Part shown: positions 26,403-36,211 of the stretch, piece by piece | Layout: every line of letters begins with the position of its first letter | Position numbering within the stretch: the first letter of the stretch is position 1 | Assembly (NCBI GenBank): GCA_025055435.1 | Contig: JANWWN010000021.1 | Location: forward strand, 1-49,917 | From: Cyclobacteriaceae bacterium | Lineage (GTDB): Bacteria; Bacteroidota; Bacteroidia; Cytophagales; Cyclobacteriaceae | Direction of reading: 5' to 3' | Length of the DNA stretch: 49,917 bases | Program-made: the position numbers and the translations under genes | The notes under the pieces: model-generated | Told to the model about the DNA's origin: nothing | The model's database searches: none | The model's input: the letters and a program-made list of their open reading frames with translations, nothing else

Positions 26403-27221
26403 ATGAAGGTGTTGAAAAATATTTCTCAAACGTACCGTAAATATGCTTCTACACCGGCGGGCCTGTTGCTGAGCATTTTACTCACCACCGGCACTGTGTT
26501 GCTGATCATGGTCATTTACTTTTACATCTATCTTCCGGCTGCCACCAATCATGGCGAAACCATTACGGTGCCTGATATTACCGGCATGCCGGTGAATGAG
26601 TTGGAAACATTCCTGGTTCAGCGCAACCTGCGATATGAAGTAAACGACAGCGCTTACTCTCAGGACTACCCGCCTCTTACCGTTTTGCGCCAGTTTCCTC
26701 CGGCTGGTTCCATCGTTAAAGAAAACCGGGTCATCTATATCTCACTCAATCGTGTAACTCCGCCATCAGTCCCCGTTCCTGATCTAATAGACGGCTCGCT
26801 CATCAACGCCGAAGCCGTGTTGCGGGGTAACGAACTTCAACGCGGCAAAGTGGTGTTGGTTCGGGGCCCTTTTCTGAACGTAGTCCGGGAAATGCGTTTT
26901 CAGGGAAAAAAAATTGAACCGGGTACCCGCATACCCAAAGGTTCGGCTATCGACCTGGTGGTTGAAGACGGTGGCAGCGATACCGTGCCCATGCCCGATG
27001 TTGTTGGCCTTTCACTGGAAGATGCGAAAGTACCCATCTTCGGTTCGCACCTCAACCTGGGCAGAATTTACATTGTTGGCGACACCCTGCGCGGTAACCC
27101 GGTGGTGTTAAAGCAAAAGCCCGCAGCTTATGAAAATATAAAGGTGGGCGATGTCGTTGAACTATGGGTAGGCAAAAAAGGAACAAGCGTGCCCGATGAT
27201 CCGGATAAGGATGACAACTGA
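26403..27221 (+). CDS. Single-pass membrane protein with three PASTA domains
   Basis: PASTA domains bind peptidoglycan fragments or beta-lactams in some proteins. The 272-residue protein has a short cytoplasmic tail, one membrane helix (about 20-45), and three PASTA repeats outside (about 56-118 opening VPDITGMPVNELE, 122-190 opening VPDLIDGSLINAE, and 194-258 opening MPDVVGLSLEDAK), then an acidic tail. Unlike Firmicutes PASTA proteins it has no kinase or penicillin-binding domain. It sits directly behind ddl, so a cell-wall sensing or scaffolding role is plausible but inferred. Confidence 0.9.
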   Translation: MKVLKNISQTYRKYASTPAGLLLSILLTTGTVLLIMVIYFYIYLPAATNHGETITVPDITGMPVNELETFLVQRNLRYEVNDSAYSQDYPPLTVLRQFPPAGSIVKENRVIYISLNRVTPPSVPVPDLIDGSLINAEAVLRGNELQRGKVVLVRGPFLNVVREMRFQGKKIEPGTRIPKGSAIDLVVEDGGSDTVPMPDVVGLSLEDAKVPIFGSHLNLGRIYIVGDTLRGNPVVLKQKPAAYENIKVGDVVELWVGKKGTSVPDDPDKDDN

Positions 27222-27230
27222 TCAGCTGCT

Positions 27231-29087
27231 GTGAAAATTTTCTGGCCGGTTTTACTTATTCCTGTATTTGCCTTCGGGCAATTAGAGGTAGTTCCTGTTC
27301 AGCGTAACCTGCAACAACGACCATTATCTGCGCGTACGGCCAGCCTCCCGCCCATGCAGCTGCCATTTTGGGATGATTTTTCGAAAAGCAACGTCACCGA
27401 TACGCTCTGGGACAGTTACAACACCGTGCTTGTGAATTCAGGCATGGCTCTTAACCCGCCAACCATCAACGTAGCCTCGTTCGATGGACTTGACGCCACC
27501 GGAACACCGTACACCATTGCGCCACTCGAGACCGGCTTCACCGACAGTCTGGTATCCCGGAAAATCAACCTGGCTGCTGTGCCACCCGCACAGCGCAATA
27601 AAGTCTTTCTTTCTTTTTTTTATCAGTGGGGCGGTTTTGCCGATACACCGGACCCGAGTGATTATCTGATGCTGGAGTTTAAAAATAATACCGGACTTTG
27701 GGAGCCCATCCTGACTTTATATTCTGATAATACTAATCAATTACCAAATGTATTCTACGATACGGCTATCCGCATCAACCAAAGCAGGTTTTATCACCCG
27801 GGTTTTCAGTTCAGATTCCGGGCATTTGGAAGAAGATCGGGTCGTTACGATGTGTGGCACATCGACTATGTTTACCTCAACTATCGCTCGCCCCAGGAGG
27901 AAGGAAATACCTCCATTTCGGATCGGGCGATGACGCGACCGTTCTCCTCTTTACTTGGAAAATATTACGCTGTTCCTTACGCACATTTCCGGACTAACCC
28001 CGGCTCCAACTTAACTTTACCCTCCTTTGAAGTATTCAACCTGAAAGACACCACGTTTAATCAGGTGCTGAACTATACCACACATTTCCGGATTTCGAAT
28101 TTCAGTTCCGGTACCGAAACCATTACCTACGACAACTTTACGGAATACGAAACGGGCATTCCCTCCATTCCCAGCCGCGGACGCAGAACATACTCGGTTG
28201 CTTTACTTCCGCCTGTATCATCTTTCAATCCAACAGCCGATTCCGTCTTCATACGGGCAACAATAGGCATCAACAGCGGTGATAACGACCAGGATTATTT
28301 TTCACGATATGAACCCATTGATTTTCTGGTAAACGACACGTTGTCTTTTTCTTATCGATTAACGGATTATTATGCTTACGATGATGGAGCGGCCGAATAT
28401 GCAGCCGGCCTGACACAAGCGGGAAATATGGCCGCCTATCGCTTTGAAACCATCAACGCACAGCCCGATACACTTTCCGGAGTATTTATTTATTATCCGT
28501 TTACGGCAGCATCCAGCCCCAACATTGCCACCTTCATGGTTTGGTCGGCTGAAAACGGTAAACCATCCTCCCTGCTGGCTGAACAAACCGTTCCGGTAAG
28601 ACGTAACGGACAGAATGTATTTACCTATTTTAAACTCAATCCGGCTGTTGTGGTACAGGACACTTTTTTTATCGGATGGAAACAAATGCCGGGCGGATTA
28701 ATTCGCATTGGTTTAGACAGCAGCAACGATACCGGAAACCGCATGTTTGTCAACACCACAGGATCATGGGTCATGAACGATCTGGTTACCGGCAGTCTGA
28801 TGATGCGACCGCAGTTTGGCAAAGGTGATGTTATTACCCATACCGAAAAGCCACAAAACAGCACGGTTGAATTATTCCCCAATCCTTCTAACGGAACGTT
28901 CTATCTCCGCGGTCCGGTTAAAGAGATTGAAATTTTAACGCTTAGCGGACAGGTTGTCCCATTTACTTACCATACCGAAAATGATTTGACCCAGGTAAAC
29001 GCGCAGATTACCGTGCCCGGTATTTACCTGGTTCGCTGCAAAGCACCGGATAAGCTGCACATTTTAAAATTGCTGGCGCGACCCTGA
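27231..29087 (+). CDS. Large exported protein with T9SS type A sorting domain
   Basis: A 618-residue protein starting at GTG with a signal peptide (about 1-16, MKIFWPVLLIPVFAFGQ). The body is beta-rich and has features of jelly-roll or MAM-like modules (LPFWDDFSKSNVTDTLW, FQFRFRAFGRRSGRYDVWHIDYV). The C-terminal 80 residues are a T9SS type A sorting domain with the ELFPNPSNGTFYLRG motif (about 541-555) and the ending GIYLVRCKAPDKLHILKLLAR. It is expected on the cell surface or released. No catalytic motif is visible. It begins 9 bases after the PASTA gene; whether the two work together is not shown. Confidence 0.88.
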   Translation: MKIFWPVLLIPVFAFGQLEVVPVQRNLQQRPLSARTASLPPMQLPFWDDFSKSNVTDTLWDSYNTVLVNSGMALNPPTINVASFDGLDATGTPYTIAPLETGFTDSLVSRKINLAAVPPAQRNKVFLSFFYQWGGFADTPDPSDYLMLEFKNNTGLWEPILTLYSDNTNQLPNVFYDTAIRINQSRFYHPGFQFRFRAFGRRSGRYDVWHIDYVYLNYRSPQEEGNTSISDRAMTRPFSSLLGKYYAVPYAHFRTNPGSNLTLPSFEVFNLKDTTFNQVLNYTTHFRISNFSSGTETITYDNFTEYETGIPSIPSRGRRTYSVALLPPVSSFNPTADSVFIRATIGINSGDNDQDYFSRYEPIDFLVNDTLSFSYRLTDYYAYDDGAAEYAAGLTQAGNMAAYRFETINAQPDTLSGVFIYYPFTAASSPNIATFMVWSAENGKPSSLLAEQTVPVRRNGQNVFTYFKLNPAVVVQDTFFIGWKQMPGGLIRIGLDSSNDTGNRMFVNTTGSWVMNDLVTGSLMMRPQFGKGDVITHTEKPQNSTVELFPNPSNGTFYLRGPVKEIEILTLSGQVVPFTYHTENDLTQVNAQITVPGIYLVRCKAPDKLHILKLLARP

Positions 29088-29096
29088 GTTTTTCGT

Positions 29097-29126
29097 TGCG
29101 GTTTCCGCCCGATATGGTTAACATTG
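29097..29126 (+). promoter_or_regulatory. Promoter of the tRNA(CAU) gene
   Basis: TTG at 29097-29099 and TAACATTG at 29119-29126 are spaced 19 bases apart; the -7 element matches TAnnTTTG at all but one position. The tRNA begins 19 bases downstream. Confidence 0.5.
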
Positions 29127-29145
29127 CACCCGCAACAACGCAGCC

Positions 29146-29219
29146 GGGCCCATAGCTCAGCCGGTCAGAGCACCTGACTCATAATCAGGGGGTCGCTGGT
29201 TCGATCCCAGCTGGGCCCA
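29146..29219 (+). tRNA. tRNA with CAU anticodon (Ile2 or elongator Met)
   Basis: A 74-base cloverleaf: acceptor GGGCCCA paired with TGGGCCC, D-stem GCTC/GAGC, anticodon stem CCTGA/TCAGG around the loop CTCATAA (anticodon CAU), T-stem GCTGG/CCAGC with TTCGATC loop, discriminator A, no encoded CCA. CAU could be initiator Met, elongator Met or lysidine-modified Ile2. The acceptor starts with a normal G-C pair, which argues against the initiator. C4-G69 and C5-G68 pairs match the known TilS recognition feature in E. coli and lean towards Ile2, but this is not decisive. Confidence 0.93.
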
Positions 29220-29227
29220 CTTAGGTG

Positions 29228-29256
29228 CAGGACCTCACGGTCCTGTTTTTATTTTT
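29228..29256 (+). terminator. Intrinsic terminator after the tRNA
   Basis: CAGGACC (29228-29234) and GGTCCTG (29239-29245) form a perfect 7-bp stem with a 4-base loop, followed by TTTTTATTTTT. It ends 5 bases before the next start codon. Confidence 0.88.
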
Positions 29257-29261
29257 ACCAC

Positions 29262-30377
29262 ATGCGTGAGCAAGTAAGAATCTTTATTCATCTGCTGCTG
29301 ATGGTGATTACTTTTTTCACCACCACGTGGGCCGGCTCCGAATGGATTACCGGTAAAAATGTGTGGATGGAAGACTACTCCATGGATGATTTCTATGAGG
29401 GATTGAACTTTTCCGTACCCTTCCTGCTCTTTCTCACCTTTCATGAATTCGGACATTACATCACCGCACGTGTTAACGGGGTCAGTTCTTCCCTTCCCTA
29501 CTATATACCACTGCCGCCCTTTCCGCTTTCTATCGGTACCCTGGGTGCCATCATCCGACTACGTACACGATATATATCTGTTCGCGAGCATTTTGATATT
29601 GGAATTGCCGGCCCGTTAGCCGGTTTCATTATTGCCCTGCTCGTGCTGATATACGGATTCCTCACCCTTCCGCCTGCTGATTACATCTTTCAGCTTCATC
29701 CGGAATACGAAGCATATGGACCGGATTACGCAGATTATGTTTACGGTCAGGAAGGAATCATCGACATTACCATAGGTAAAAACCTGTTGTTCCTTATTCT
29801 GGAAAATGCGTTGGCCGACCCGGAAAGAATGCCGAACCCGCATGAGATTATGCACTACCCTTACCTGTTTGCCGGCTTTCTTGCTATGGTATTCACCAGC
29901 CTGAATCTGCTACCCGTAGGCCAGCTCGATGGCGGACATGTGCTGTACGGATTATTTGGTTATCGCATCCACCGCGTAGTGGCCTCGGCAGTTTTTATGG
30001 GCTTTATGTTTTATGCAGGCCTGGGCCTGGTTAATCCCGGCCTTCCTCATGACGAATTGTGGTGGTATGTAGCCGGCTACGGATTCTTTCTGTATCTCAG
30101 CTTTACTGGTCTGGGTATGCCCGCCCAAACAACACTGATGTACACATTGTTAGTATTCGCTGCCCAGGTTGGAATGGCCTGGTTGGTTCCGGGAATAAAA
30201 GGCTATCACGGGTGGCTTCTCTTCGGATTCGTCCTCGGGCGGCTAATTGGTGTCACCCATCCCAAAACGGATTTCGCAGAACCTATAAGTCAGGGAAGAA
30301 AGATACTGGGTTGGATTGCATTGCTTATTTTTATTCTCACCTTTACGCCTAATCCGATAGAAGTAATAACTCCCTGA
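29262..30377 (+). CDS. Site-2-type (M50) intramembrane metalloprotease
   Basis: A 371-residue polytopic membrane protein of the M50 family, which cleaves substrates within the membrane. The zinc motif HEFGH (His61, Glu62, His65) lies in an early membrane helix and the third ligand region is LLPVGQLDGGH (Asp223). Conserved glycines follow in the loop PLPPFPLSIGTLGAII and in GIAGPLAGFI. There is no PDZ domain, so it is the compact form rather than RseP. At least six hydrophobic segments are visible. The start ATG directly follows the tRNA terminator, with no obvious promoter between. It abuts, convergently, the T9SS type B protein gene with no spare base. Confidence 0.9.
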   Translation: MREQVRIFIHLLLMVITFFTTTWAGSEWITGKNVWMEDYSMDDFYEGLNFSVPFLLFLTFHEFGHYITARVNGVSSSLPYYIPLPPFPLSIGTLGAIIRLRTRYISVREHFDIGIAGPLAGFIIALLVLIYGFLTLPPADYIFQLHPEYEAYGPDYADYVYGQEGIIDITIGKNLLFLILENALADPERMPNPHEIMHYPYLFAGFLAMVFTSLNLLPVGQLDGGHVLYGLFGYRIHRVVASAVFMGFMFYAGLGLVNPGLPHDELWWYVAGYGFFLYLSFTGLGMPAQTTLMYTLLVFAAQVGMAWLVPGIKGYHGWLLFGFVLGRLIGVTHPKTDFAEPISQGRKILGWIALLIFILTFTPNPIEVITP

Positions 30378-33300
30378 TTACTTGATAACATGAACCCAAC
30401 CTTTACAGGTATTGTAAAGTCCTAATCGGATTTCATAGAAATAGATACCGCCATCAAGTCCCTGTGCCGACCAGTCGTTACGATAGTCGTTCGATTCATA
30501 TACTTTGCCTCCCCATCGGTTCAGGATTTTAATAGCTACCGGAATACCTAATTGATAAGGTGAGAAACCATCCTGCCCGAATTCGATACTAAACGTGTCA
30601 TTGAAACCGGGCGAACCTTCCGGTGTAAAGGCATTAGGTACCTTAATGGTGAAAATGGGTAAAATGACTCCCTTTTCATAGGCACATCCTTCTTTTACAC
30701 CCACCAGGCGAATTGAATAGTAATTATCGTCATTATACTGATGAACCACCTCCTGTAAACCGGAAGTAAATCCGTCACCAAAATCAAAATAAAAACTTTC
30801 GTCCGGTTTGGCCACGGTCTCATTGCGCAGCAGCAAGGACGGCCGCGAAAAACAATCGGCAATCAATTCAAATCGGAACTGTAAATCAATATCCGGTATC
30901 ACATTGATGGTTACGGTGTCGCGAAGCACACACCCATCAAAATCAATAATGGTTACATAATACGTCGTGGTGTCTTCGGGTGTAACAACGGGTTGCGGCA
31001 GAGTGGATTGAAATGTATTGTCAGCACTTACCCACTGATAAACAGCTCCGCCATCGGCCTGAAGCTGATAGGAACTGCCTGTACACATGTTATCATCATC
31101 CTGAACAGAGGCATTGTTTTTATAAATACGCACAACGGTTTGCGTAGAATCGACTGCCAGGCAGGTATTGAGGTCTATGGCCTTTAGCCGAATGGTATAA
31201 ACACCTTCTTCCTGATACTGATGCAAAACCGATTGTTTATCATACCGGGTAAGCCGGGTACCGTCACCCATATCCCATTGAAAAAGCACACCGCCGGTGC
31301 TTAGGTTTTCCACCCGCAGCGTGTCGGGGTAGCATAGCTGGGTAATGCCGGGCATGGAAAAATCAACTGTGTTGGTGCGCAGGCGCGCGCGAAGGGTGGA
31401 CAAATCGAGTTTAAACGCGGCATTGTTACAGTTCAGGCTGTTGTTGGTATTTGACCATGCTCCGGGCGTGGTAGGAAAATCATCGTAACCGCCAAAGCAG
31501 CCGGCACATACGGCATGGTAAACAATGCCGGATTTATCAAAGCGGCTGGTTCCTCCATCAACATGCACGGAAGTTAATGGTCCGCCAAGAAACGTTGCAT
31601 ACAACAACTCAGAAGCATCCTCTGTAAGTACAATAAAATAAAAATCGGAACCATGGGTAACCGGTTGGTACGCATCGGGTGTTACCGGCATACCGGTTGT
31701 CCGGCTGGAAGATGGCCAATAACCCAGTAATGAATTAATTAAACCTCCCCAACCTGCTGCATATAAGTTGTTACACTCACTGACCATGAAGGCCGTTGGC
31801 GAAATATTCGGTATGCCAATACCCGACCCAAACCGCGTGGAAAAAATGAGAGCCGAAAGATCAGGGGTGAATCGTTGAATAAACTGCCCGCTGTTGGGAT
31901 TGTGATAAACACCGGGTGTGATGGGAATGTTACCAGTGGTCTGGCCAAACACAAATACATCATCACGATTATTCAGGTCAATAAAATAAATCTGGTCGTA
32001 CGCATTGGTGCCGGAATAAGTGGCATGGATGAGCGACTCACCTCCGGCCGAAATCTTGGCCACCCACCCATCGGTATTTCCGGCATAGATTCGCTGATAG
32101 GCATTATCTGTTACAGGAAAATTTACACTGTTCGTTCCCCCTCCTGTAACAACATTCATCAGTGAATCAAATTTTATGGAATAAGCGGCATCATAATCCG
32201 AGCCTCCCAGGAAAGATGACCACATGATATCATTCAAATTGGCTGTCATTTTCACAATTACTGCATCAGTGAGCCCGCCAAAGGAGCGGTTTAATCCGGC
32301 TACCACCGGAAAATCAGGTGAGGCCGTTACTGAACTGATGTACACGTTACCCAGCGAATCAGTAATGATGTCGCCCCGCATCTGATCGCCATCATTGCGG
32401 GTGAGCGGGCCGGGCCATGCATTGAGCCCGTCATTGGAAGTTCCACCCAAAAAAGTGCAAGCCTTGAGTTGTGTACCATCGGCGCTGATGCGTGCAATGA
32501 ACAGATCGGAACCAAACGGATACCTCTCAATTACATCCGAAAAAGTAAATGGCCCCCCATTAAAAGTTGTCTGATATGCACCGGATGTTACCGGAAAGTT
32601 GGCCGAACTGGTTGTGCCCAGCACCAGTAAATCATCGTTATAATCCTTCACCAGGCTATGTGGAGTTTCATTGCTTGCTCCGCCCAGGAAACTCGCGTAA
32701 AGCAATTGGGTTCCGGTGGAATCGTATTTCAGCAAGGCAACGTCATAACCTCCGCCATAGGTTGTTTGAAATGCACCGGCCGTAGCAGGAAACTCTCCTC
32801 CCAGGGCATACCGCACAATACCCGATGAGTACAATGTTCCCCGCTCCCCAGGCGTGGCTGTACTGCCCCAGTTATCGGCTGTTGATCCGGAGAATGTGGA
32901 AAATATCAGCAGCGGGTCAATTATCAGTTCGTAACAAGTATCGTACCCTTGCGGAAAAGTAAAGGTAACTTCATCACCCTCCACCCGGTAATAACAAGGT
33001 ATTTCAACTTTCTTTCCGGCAACTTCCTGAAAGGCGTATGGTTTTTTTTCAATGAGCTTGCCAACCGAAGTGGTTATAATGATGTTTCCATTTAACAGTT
33101 CCAGTTTCAATGCACCCTGGTAGTGTATCCGGATAACCGATGGATCGGCTCCGGGCGCAACGCGAAAGTCGTATTTGAGGTGATCTTTTTCCGATGCCAC
33201 GACTGCATCGATACCGGGATAAAGCTGATGGTAATATAAACTTCGATAAGCAGGCACTCCGGTTCTCCATAGTTGCGGATTATTGCCCTGATAAAAGTGA

Positions 33301-33650
33301 TACACTTCAGGTGCCGGATTTATACCGCTGATCTTATCGGCTTTTCCTCCTTCAAACGAAATAAACAAAGCATGGGCTTCGCTGTTTTCGTCCGCTGAAA
33401 ACCTGTTTCCGGATGACTCTTCCCACATCACATCAGTGGGCTCATGCTGGTGCTCCGAATCATCAGCAAATAATATCAGCTTAAATCTGTTATCGGTTGC
33501 GTAAAAATTTCCTCCGGGTACGCGGGCAGCATATCGTATTTCATCCGTCCACTGCCCTTTATTTTCAATAAACCGATAACGCTCCTGGCCGGAGGCCTCC
33601 CACATCACGCCAATACCTGCTATCGTTAATAACAATAAGTTTTTACCCAT
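30378..33650 (-). CDS. Very large surface protein: beta-propeller (SBBP), PKD, type B sorting domain
   Basis: A 1090-residue exported protein. After the signal peptide (about 1-21) comes a DUF7948-like domain opening YRFIENKGQWTDEIRYAARV, then many SBBP beta-propeller repeats (about 260-760; recurring LLYASFLGG and FPVTSGAYQTT patterns), a PKD domain (FQWDMGDGTRL), further Ig/PKD-like modules and a CHU_C (gliding motility-associated, T9SS type B) domain (NAFTPEGSPGFNDTFSI, ILNRWGGKVYES, GGIYFYEI). This combination is typical of Bacteroidota adhesins. The open frame continues upstream to 33725, but the ATG at 33650 gives a proper signal peptide and leaves only 11 bases after the permease gene. 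Confidence 0.9.
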   Translation of the reverse strand: MGKNLLLLTIAGIGVMWEASGQERYRFIENKGQWTDEIRYAARVPGGNFYATDNRFKLILFADDSEHQHEPTDVMWEESSGNRFSADENSEAHALFISFEGGKADKISGINPAPEVYHFYQGNNPQLWRTGVPAYRSLYYHQLYPGIDAVVASEKDHLKYDFRVAPGADPSVIRIHYQGALKLELLNGNIIITTSVGKLIEKKPYAFQEVAGKKVEIPCYYRVEGDEVTFTFPQGYDTCYELIIDPLLIFSTFSGSTADNWGSTATPGERGTLYSSGIVRYALGGEFPATAGAFQTTYGGGYDVALLKYDSTGTQLLYASFLGGASNETPHSLVKDYNDDLLVLGTTSSANFPVTSGAYQTTFNGGPFTFSDVIERYPFGSDLFIARISADGTQLKACTFLGGTSNDGLNAWPGPLTRNDGDQMRGDIITDSLGNVYISSVTASPDFPVVAGLNRSFGGLTDAVIVKMTANLNDIMWSSFLGGSDYDAAYSIKFDSLMNVVTGGGTNSVNFPVTDNAYQRIYAGNTDGWVAKISAGGESLIHATYSGTNAYDQIYFIDLNNRDDVFVFGQTTGNIPITPGVYHNPNSGQFIQRFTPDLSALIFSTRFGSGIGIPNISPTAFMVSECNNLYAAGWGGLINSLLGYWPSSSRTTGMPVTPDAYQPVTHGSDFYFIVLTEDASELLYATFLGGPLTSVHVDGGTSRFDKSGIVYHAVCAGCFGGYDDFPTTPGAWSNTNNSLNCNNAAFKLDLSTLRARLRTNTVDFSMPGITQLCYPDTLRVENLSTGGVLFQWDMGDGTRLTRYDKQSVLHQYQEEGVYTIRLKAIDLNTCLAVDSTQTVVRIYKNNASVQDDDNMCTGSSYQLQADGGAVYQWVSADNTFQSTLPQPVVTPEDTTTYYVTIIDFDGCVLRDTVTINVIPDIDLQFRFELIADCFSRPSLLLRNETVAKPDESFYFDFGDGFTSGLQEVVHQYNDDNYYSIRLVGVKEGCAYEKGVILPIFTIKVPNAFTPEGSPGFNDTFSIEFGQDGFSPYQLGIPVAIKILNRWGGKVYESNDYRNDWSAQGLDGGIYFYEIRLGLYNTCKGWVHVIK

Positions 33651-33661
33651 ATACGCGAAAC

Positions 33662-36211
33662 TCAGGTTTCTTTTCTGAGCACCTCCAAAGGCGGAGTATT
33701 CAGCACGGCACGTGAGTTTAGCCAACCCACCAGCACGGTAAGCAATACCATGGACAAGGCTACGGTAACCAGTTCGCCAGGCCGGAAAGCAAACTGAAAA
33801 TCGAAGAAAAACACGGCAAGCGCATAGCCTCCGCCCACCGAAAGTATAGCACCGGCCAGCACCGAAAGCAATCCAAGGTAGCCATACTCAATCAATGTAA
33901 CTCCGGTAATGAAATGCGAAGATGAACCCAATGTGCGCAACAAGGCATTTTCGCGCTGCCGCACAAAGCGGGTCGAAAGTATCATACCCGATAACACAAT
34001 CAATCCGGCAACCAGGCTGAATAATGCCAGTATCCGGATTATACCACCTACCTGGTCGAACAGTTCATTGATTGTACTGAGCACCAGCCTCAAATCGATA
34101 AAGGAAACATTCGGATATAACTCCATAAGTTGCTGTTGAAAACTTCCCGCTGCCTGAGCATCGTTAATGCGTGTTGCAGCGACAAAAATCTGAGGTGCTC
34201 TTTCGAGCACACCGTTCGGAAAAACGAAAATAAAATTAGGCGGATCTTTCTGCCACTCCACCTTACGGATACCACTTATGCGAACTTTAAACGGAACTCC
34301 CTGAACATCCATAACCAGCGAATCATTTAAACCAAGCCGCAGCGTTTCATGCATACCCTCTGAAATGGTTACCCATACCGAATCTTTCATACCGCTTTTA
34401 TACCGTTGTAATTCACCATTGACGAGCGTTTCTGAAATATGAAGAGAGTCGCGGTAAGTAACACGGTATTCGCGCATCAGCGCCCAGTTCGGAATGCGGT
34501 TAACGGTATCTTTCTGCCAGTCGCCAACCGGTCGGCCCTTCAGCTCCCTGATGCGGCAGGTAACTATGGGCACCAGTTGGTGAACCGGCAGATTATTTGC
34601 AGCAAGCAGCTTAACCACGCCTTCCCTTTGATTCGGTTGTATGTCGAACAACACGGTATTCGACTGGTTGGAATTTCCGGTAAACTCCGCCTGACTTAAC
34701 AGGCTTTCCTCCGTAACGTTCAGCGTACACAGCAAAAAGGCACTGATGCCGAGTGTAACCGTTAATAAACGAGTCTGATTATTAGGCCGGTACAATCCCG
34801 CAAGGGCATGACGCCACATGAACGGTACCCGGTGTGGAAAATATTTTCGCAGAGCAAACAAAAGCAGCTGCGCTGTAAGAGCCAGAAAAAGCAAAGCAAC
34901 ACCCAATCCAGCCGTGAAGGCGAGCGCAGTAATAACATTACGGGTTTGGCTCCACGCCAGCACAAACGGAAAAAGAAAAACTGCTGCACGAACCAAAAGC
35001 CTTGCCTTTGAACGCACCCTTGCCGGAATAAAATCGGGTCGCAGTGCAGCAAGCGGAGGCACAAAGCGCACCGCCATTAATGGCCAGGCTGCAAAAACAG
35101 CCGCAAGCATTAAACCCAGCAATAACCCTCTGGCTACGGAATTCCAGGATATTGTCAATTTCAATTCAACGGGTAATAAATCATTCAGTAAAACGGGTGT
35201 TAGTTGATAGAGGCCGGTACCAATAACCACACCTGCCACACTTCCTAATAGTCCCAGCACAAGGAACTGAAGAAAGTAGATAAAAAAAGCCGCCTGACCC
35301 GATACACCCATGCAACGAAGTATGGCTACATCCTGACGTTTTTCTGTTGCGTAAACATGCGCTGATGCAGCTATGCCTACCCCGCCAAGTACCAGGGCCA
35401 CAAATGCCAGTAGAGAAAAAAAACGATAAACCGATTCGAATGCACGACCCAGTTCACGCTTTCGCTCGGCCACATCATCAAAGCCGTGCCCGTACTTGCG
35501 TACAACAGGTTGCAGAAAAGATTTAAGCCGCTCGGCCTCCTTGTCATTTTCGGCTTTGAAATAAATGCGATAATCCACGCGACTGCCAAACTGAATAAGA
35601 CGCGTGGCCTCCAGATCAGCGAATGATATATAAACGGAAGGAGTAAGCGTTGACATTACTCCGCCTCCTCCGGGCAGCTTTTTAACCACACCGGTTATGC
35701 GGAAAAGAGCCTGCCCAAGTTTGATAGTGTCGCCCGGGTTTACCTTGAACTGGGTGGCCAGCGATTCATCAATAAGCGCATTACCTTTTTCCAGTAAGGT
35801 TGCGCGGGCATTTTCCGGAATAGTTTCCAGTTCACCGTAAAAAGGAAATGCCTCACTATACGCTACCAGACGGATAAGCCGCACCGATTTATCGCGCATA
35901 AACATAACCATGGAAGCCATGTCGGCTTCCTGTGCTTTGGGATTAGGGAGGCTGTCGAAAATTTTTTGCAACTCCGGCTCGGGTAAGCGCGAAGCATTTA
36001 CCACCATATCGGCACCCAGCAGTTCACGCGCATTGTCGTTAATCTGTCGCTGTAATCCCGTATTCAGCAAATCCAATAACACCATGGCAGCTACACCGGA
36101 AACCAGTGCAGACAACATGAGTATGAGCCGTCTTTTCTGATGCCGTGCATCACGCCACGCTGTGCGGCCAATCCAGAGTAAACCCGGCGGTTGCCTCAAT
36201 GTTTGTTTCAT
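33662..36211 (-). CDS. FtsX-type ABC transporter permease (YbbP-like)
   Basis: An 849-residue inner-membrane permease with two FtsX modules and about ten membrane helices. It starts LLWIGRTAWRDARHQKRRLI, has a first membrane helix at about 34-50, a large periplasmic MacB-like core domain (about 55-265), a helix bundle, a second core domain (about 500-720) and three C-terminal helices ending near LNTPPLEVLRKE. Such proteins act with a YbbA-type ATPase as mechanotransmission or lipoprotein-handling systems; the substrate is not known. The start codon overlaps the ATPase stop (ATGA). The ATPase-permease pair lies divergent from a tesA-type gene, as in E. coli. Confidence 0.93.
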   Translation of the reverse strand: MKQTLRQPPGLLWIGRTAWRDARHQKRRLILMLSALVSGVAAMVLLDLLNTGLQRQINDNARELLGADMVVNASRLPEPELQKIFDSLPNPKAQEADMASMVMFMRDKSVRLIRLVAYSEAFPFYGELETIPENARATLLEKGNALIDESLATQFKVNPGDTIKLGQALFRITGVVKKLPGGGGVMSTLTPSVYISFADLEATRLIQFGSRVDYRIYFKAENDKEAERLKSFLQPVVRKYGHGFDDVAERKRELGRAFESVYRFFSLLAFVALVLGGVGIAASAHVYATEKRQDVAILRCMGVSGQAAFFIYFLQFLVLGLLGSVAGVVIGTGLYQLTPVLLNDLLPVELKLTISWNSVARGLLLGLMLAAVFAAWPLMAVRFVPPLAALRPDFIPARVRSKARLLVRAAVFLFPFVLAWSQTRNVITALAFTAGLGVALLFLALTAQLLLFALRKYFPHRVPFMWRHALAGLYRPNNQTRLLTVTLGISAFLLCTLNVTEESLLSQAEFTGNSNQSNTVLFDIQPNQREGVVKLLAANNLPVHQLVPIVTCRIRELKGRPVGDWQKDTVNRIPNWALMREYRVTYRDSLHISETLVNGELQRYKSGMKDSVWVTISEGMHETLRLGLNDSLVMDVQGVPFKVRISGIRKVEWQKDPPNFIFVFPNGVLERAPQIFVAATRINDAQAAGSFQQQLMELYPNVSFIDLRLVLSTINELFDQVGGIIRILALFSLVAGLIVLSGMILSTRFVRQRENALLRTLGSSSHFITGVTLIEYGYLGLLSVLAGAILSVGGGYALAVFFFDFQFAFRPGELVTVALSMVLLTVLVGWLNSRAVLNTPPLEVLRKET

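Noticed and set aside
33651-33725. 25-residue extension of the type B sorted protein
   Set aside because: It lies within the permease gene and would bury the signal peptide; the ATG at 33650 is preferred.
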